From Bacteroidota bacterium (GTDB taxonomy: Bacteria; Bacteroidota; Bacteroidia; AKYH767-A; OLB10): a stretch of 64,000 nt of DNA. The stretch spans positions 1 through 64,000 of the forward strand of contig JADKFV010000049.1 of NCBI GenBank assembly GCA_016717325.1, in the 5' to 3' direction. The position numbers and the translations under genes are program-made. Of this stretch, positions 60,762 to 64,000 are shown one piece after another. The notes beneath the pieces are model-generated. The model ran no database searches, was not told the origin of the DNA, and saw nothing but the letters and a program-made list of their open reading frames with translations. Position 1 is the first letter of the stretch, and each line of letters starts with the position of its first letter.

Positions 60762-62158
60762 TGAAAATAAAAGGTATAGGGCCCAAAAAAGTTGCTGTGT
60801 TGTGGAAAGAACTTGAAGTAGAAACCCTTGGCGAATTGCTTTATGCCTGCAACGAAAACCGCCTGATAGAATTGAAAGGATTTGGCGATAAAACACAAAC
60901 GCAAATAAAAAAAGCCTTAGAGTTTACGATATCCAATGCGGGAAAATTTCATTACGCTGCATTAGAAAAAACAGCAATGACATTGGTAGACACTCTTAAA
61001 AATTCGGGATTTTGTTCGCAAGCATCGCTTACCGGTGCCATACGCAGAAAGTGCGAAATTCTTGATTGTATAGAAGTTATTGTAGCCACTGATAATGTAG
61101 AAAAACTAATTTCGTTTTTGCAAAGTGCAGGCATCGCGCACAAAACCGAACGTAATAATAATGACTTGACATTTACTATTGCCGAAAATATCAAAAGCAT
61201 TTTGTACCTGGCCAATGATGATGATTTTGTATGGCAATTGTTTCACACCACAGCATCAATTGCACATAAAGAGCAATTAGAAACAATTATTACCGGAGAG
61301 CAAATGGCGGGTAAAAAGTACCTGAGCGAAAAAGAAATTTACCTCGTATACAATCTTAGTTACATTGAACCCGAAATGCGTGAAGGTTTGGAAGAAATAA
61401 AACTTGCCCGGCAAAATGCGTTGCCACATTTAGTTTCGCTTGCAAACCTAAAAGGCATACTGCACAATCATTCTACTTATAGCGATGGCATTCATACTTT
61501 GGAGCAAATGGCAACCAACTGTCGCGATTTGGGATATACCTATTTTGGCATTTGCGACCACAGCAAATCAGCATTTTATGCAAATGGCATGCAGCCCGAC
61601 CGTGTATTGCAACAGCAAAAAGAAATCGATTTGTTGAATAAAAAGCTTGCACCGTTTCATATTTTTAAAGGAATAGAAAGTGATATTCTGAGCGATGGGA
61701 ATCTTGATTACGATGATGAAATATTAAAGACTTTCGATTTTGTTGTGGCTTCGGTGCATAGCAATTTGAAAATGGATGAAGACAAGGCTACTGCAAGATT
61801 ATTGCGTGCTATCGAAAACCCTTATACGCGAATATTGGGACATCCCACAGGACGGTTATTACTTGCACGTGAAGGTTATCCTATCGACCACAAAAAAATA
61901 ATTGATGCATGCGCAGCAAATAATGTTGCTATAGAATTGAATGCACATCCTTACCGTTTAGATTTAGACTGGCGGCATATTGCCTATGCTGTTTCAAAGT
62001 GTGTGATGATTTCCATCAATCCCGATGCACATAGCAAAGATGGGTTTCACGATATGTACTATGGTGTATGTGTGGCGCGTAAGGGAGGTTTGCAGGCCGA
62101 ACAAACTTTGAATGCCCTTGATGTAATTGCGATAGAAAAATTTTTTAAGCGCCTTTAA
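60758..62158 (+). CDS. polX: PolX-like PHP protein, main part: degenerate polymerase, intact PHP nuclease domain
   Basis: 466 residues. It begins with a second helix-hairpin-helix (KIKGIGPKKVAVLWKELEVE) and a palm-like domain. The canonical palm motif GSxRRxxExxGDIDxL is degenerate here (LTGAIRRKCEILDCIEVIVA), so polymerase activity is doubtful. The PHP domain is complete: LHNHSTYSDGIHTLEQM, GICDHSKSA, GIESDILSDGNLD, ILGHPTGRLLL, ISINPDAHSKDG, likely a metal-dependent 3'-5' exonuclease or AP endonuclease. Its 3' end overlaps the convergent epimerase gene by 14 bp. Confidence 0.9.
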   Translation: MMKIKGIGPKKVAVLWKELEVETLGELLYACNENRLIELKGFGDKTQTQIKKALEFTISNAGKFHYAALEKTAMTLVDTLKNSGFCSQASLTGAIRRKCEILDCIEVIVATDNVEKLISFLQSAGIAHKTERNNNDLTFTIAENIKSILYLANDDDFVWQLFHTTASIAHKEQLETIITGEQMAGKKYLSEKEIYLVYNLSYIEPEMREGLEEIKLARQNALPHLVSLANLKGILHNHSTYSDGIHTLEQMATNCRDLGYTYFGICDHSKSAFYANGMQPDRVLQQQKEIDLLNKKLAPFHIFKGIESDILSDGNLDYDDEILKTFDFVVASVHSNLKMDEDKATARLLRAIENPYTRILGHPTGRLLLAREGYPIDHKKIIDACAANNVAIELNAHPYRLDLDWRHIAYAVSKCVMISINPDAHSKDGFHDMYYGVCVARKGGLQAEQTLNALDVIAIEKFFKRL

Positions 62159-63167
62159 TTTTTTGTTCGTCAAGGAATATCTTACAATATTTTTCTACCG
62201 TTTTTTCGAAAGGAGTAAACGTCATTTTTGTAAGCGCAATTATTTTTGAACTATCGTACTCGCTGGTATTTAAAGCAGTTGATATTGTTTCTTTAGTGAT
62301 TACAGATGGTGTTCCGGTAATCATACTTTTCATTTTTTCCCATCTCCATGCAAGAGCGCATAAAAATTTTCCGGCTTCTATGGTTGGTGGCTTTCTATCT
62401 AATTCAATACATATAGTATCAAGCACATCTTTGTATTTTTTATTCGCGCCACAAATAATATATCTCTCATTGCATATTTTATTTTCACTTAACCATAACA
62501 GTATACGTACCACATCATCTACATCAACAAAACCGTTTCCACCATTAGTATAAAAAGGCATACCGTTAAATACTCTACCTATGATAGAGGTGCTGTCGGT
62601 TGTCCAGTTGCCATGTCCCAATATCAACACCGGATTTACGATTACCGCATTTAAACCTTCGGCAATGGCGCGCCACACTTCCATTTCGCCCTCATATTTG
62701 CTCACTGCATAATTGCTATTATAGCTACTTGGTTTCCATTCGGTATTTTCAGTTATGATGGTTTGATTTTCGGTACGACCAATTGCAGCTACGGAACTCA
62801 CATGAATAAAATGCTCTACACCGTTTACCAAACTCGAATTTGCAATATTTGCCGTAGCATCTACATTTGTTTTAATAAGGGAATCATACTCCCCCGCACC
62901 AAACGAAACTTTTCCTGCACAATGAAAAACTGTTTGCACATTTCGTGTAACCTCATCGGCAAAAATTGGGTCGCATAAATCACCGGTAAGCCAGGTGATG
63001 TGATTAAGTAAACTCCTTTGTATACCAAAAATACTATGCAATAATTTCATATCGGATGTAGCGCGCCTGGTAGCAACTACATCGTGCCCCTGCTTACAAA
63101 ACGCCAGCAATAAATGAGCACCCAACAAACCTGTGCCGCCCGTAACCAATATGTTTTTTTGTGCCAT
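62145..63167 (-). CDS. NAD-dependent epimerase/dehydratase-family protein (extended SDR)
   Basis: 340 residues. Rossmann motif ILVTGGTGLLGAHLLLAF (TGGxGxxG), an Asp-containing second strand region (LTGDLCD), active-site Tyr/Lys in YAVSKYEGEMEVW, and NPVLILGHGNW, the NPxxxxG region of extended SDRs. Many Bacteroidota have one such gene, annotated as an NAD-dependent epimerase with unknown sugar or steroid-like substrate. It is complete and read convergently to polX. No sugar-biosynthesis neighbours are present, so a specific substrate cannot be given. Confidence 0.88.
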   Translation of the reverse strand: MAQKNILVTGGTGLLGAHLLLAFCKQGHDVVATRRATSDMKLLHSIFGIQRSLLNHITWLTGDLCDPIFADEVTRNVQTVFHCAGKVSFGAGEYDSLIKTNVDATANIANSSLVNGVEHFIHVSSVAAIGRTENQTIITENTEWKPSSYNSNYAVSKYEGEMEVWRAIAEGLNAVIVNPVLILGHGNWTTDSTSIIGRVFNGMPFYTNGGNGFVDVDDVVRILLWLSENKICNERYIICGANKKYKDVLDTICIELDRKPPTIEAGKFLCALAWRWEKMKSMITGTPSVITKETISTALNTSEYDSSKIIALTKMTFTPFEKTVEKYCKIFLDEQKIKGA

Positions 63168-63233
63168 TATTTTTACGGCAGCAAGTGTAGTGATTTTGTT
63201 TTTTAGTTTGGTTGTTGATTTGGCTTTTTCCTT

Positions 63234-63325
63234 CCGTCATTGCGAAGGAGGTACGACTGAAGCAATCTCACATTAGAAAAGGAAAAGATTATGCAGAGAT
63301 TGCTTCGCTGCGCTCGCAATGACGA
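63234..63325. repeat. Long-hairpin dispersed repeat upstream of tyrS
   Basis: CGTCATTGCGA near 63237 pairs with TCGCAATGACG near 63314, and GAAGCAATCTC pairs with GAGATTGCTTC inside it. This forms an imperfect long stem around a roughly 27-bp AT-rich loop. A fragment of the same family occurs at about 22050-22090. The CGTCATTGCGA phrase is widespread in Bacteroidota genomes. It could act as a MITE-like or REP-like element; no transposase signature is associated. Confidence 0.65.
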
Positions 63326-63431
63326 AACTTTGGTTCGGCTTCGTTCCCCAAACTAAAAACTAAAAACTGAATTTTAAAACTGAAAACTAATTATCCTACT
63401 TTCGCGCACTTATAACTTTTGAGAAATTGAA

Positions 63432-64000
63432 ATGATAAATTTTATAGAAGAACTTAAGTGGCGTAATATGTTGCACGATGTTATGCCCGGCACCGAAGAG
63501 CAACTCAATAAAGAAATGACAACGGGTTACATAGGTTTCGACCCTACGGCCGATAGCCTTGGTGTGGGCAATCTTGTGCAAGTGATGACCTTGTTGCATT
63601 TTCAAAGGTGCGGCCATAAGCCTATTGCGTTGGTTGGTGGTGCAACAGGTATGGTGGGCGACCCAAGTGGCAAAAGTGCCGAACGCAATTTACTGAGCGA
63701 AGATATTTTGAACCATAATCTTGACTGTCAGAAAAAGCAATTGGAAAAATTTCTCGATTTCGATTGTGGTGCCAACTCTGCCGAGATTGTAAATAACTAC
63801 GATTGGTTTAAGGATTTTACTTTTCTCGATTTTATTCGTGATGTAGGCAAACACATTACCGTAAATTATATGATGGCAAAAGACAGTGTAAAATCGCGCC
63901 TCGATACTGGTATGTCGTTTACAGAATTTAGTTACCAGCTTGTTCAAGGTTATGATTTTGTGCACCTGCATCAACAAAAAAATTGCATGTTGCAAATGGG
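63432..64000 (+). CDS. tyrS: Tyrosyl-tRNA synthetase, N-terminal part (continues past window)
   Basis: The frame starts at ATG 63432 (MINFIEELKWRNMLHDVMPG) and is open to the window end (189 codons). Class I signatures: GYIGFDPTADSLGVGNLVQV, where the HIGH-like motif appears as GVGN, and LVGGATGMVGDPSGKSAERN, a TyrS-specific motif. FSYQLVQGYDFVHLHQQKNC recognises tyrosine. The C-terminal KMSKS region and S4 domain lie outside. It charges tRNA-Tyr. The C-terminal half is missing only because the window ends. Confidence 0.95.
   Translation, partial: MINFIEELKWRNMLHDVMPGTEEQLNKEMTTGYIGFDPTADSLGVGNLVQVMTLLHFQRCGHKPIALVGGATGMVGDPSGKSAERNLLSEDILNHNLDCQKKQLEKFLDFDCGANSAEIVNNYDWFKDFTFLDFIRDVGKHITVNYMMAKDSVKSRLDTGMSFTEFSYQLVQGYDFVHLHQQKNCMLQM

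Overview
The window is chromosomal DNA from a member of the Bacteroidota, probably from the Chitinophagales/Sphingobacteriales side of the phylum (the order is an inference). The supporting signs are low GC, type IX secretion (T9SS) sorting domains and SprB-type repeats, CarboxypepD_reg-like outer-membrane barrels, LytTR regulators with Reg_prop/Y_Y_Y kinases, few Shine-Dalgarno sequences, and promoter-like TAnnTTTG boxes with TTTG upstream. No rRNA, tRNA or CRISPR array was found.

Layout. 1-7.8 kb (minus strand): the 5' part of a secreted protein and a roughly 2,270-residue parallel beta-helix/SprB adhesin broken by several frameshifts. 8.9-12.8 kb: a YceI-like membrane protein, a sensor kinase that lacks its ATPase domain, and a LytTR regulator. 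13-16.1 kb: a Reeler-type secreted protein, then a REP/RAYT element with two arrays of 85-bp palindromic repeats around a Y1 transposase. 16.1-19.1 kb: a lone LytTR regulator, lipB and kmo. 19-22.3 kb: repeat-rich DNA with two envelope or secreted proteins. 22.3-31.1 kb: two large outer-membrane barrels, rnc, ung and a POTRA/Omp85-like protein. 31-40.2 kb: a beta-propeller-like secreted protein, a GH3 protein, small secreted proteins, an XRE regulator with direct repeats upstream, kup, a radical SAM/SPASM protein and a lipoprotein. 40.3-48 kb: a T9SS subtilisin, a HEIGH metalloprotease lipoprotein, a 143-bp tandem repeat and korBA. 48.4-54 kb: an operon of three T9SS/SprB-type cargo genes. 54-58.8 kb: an accessory island with two copies of the rsgA 3' end, duplicated toxin-antitoxin modules, a DUF4160/DUF2442 pair and an IS3-family element. 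58.8-64 kb: housekeeping genes rsgA, purN, polX, an epimerase and tyrS.

A dominant feature is fragmentation. More than 20 otherwise intact genes or gene segments are split by single-base indels, mostly one base lost from a short A or G run. lipB, korA, kup and polX are all affected. This pattern fits residual sequencing error better than gene decay, so fragments are listed individually with the inferred whole gene explained. The truncated kinase and three in-frame TAA codons are not explained by indels.

Functionally the window mixes surface biology (T9SS cargo, adhesins, outer-membrane barrels) with core metabolism (lipoate attachment, 2-oxoglutarate:ferredoxin oxidoreductase, kynurenine hydroxylation, purine synthesis, K+ uptake) and DNA/RNA maintenance (ung, polX, rnc, rsgA). 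The least conventional parts are the RAYT/85-bp repeat element, the nested-hairpin 143-bp repeat family, and the rsgA-tail/toxin-antitoxin duplication with an IS3 element carrying a possible structured RNA.
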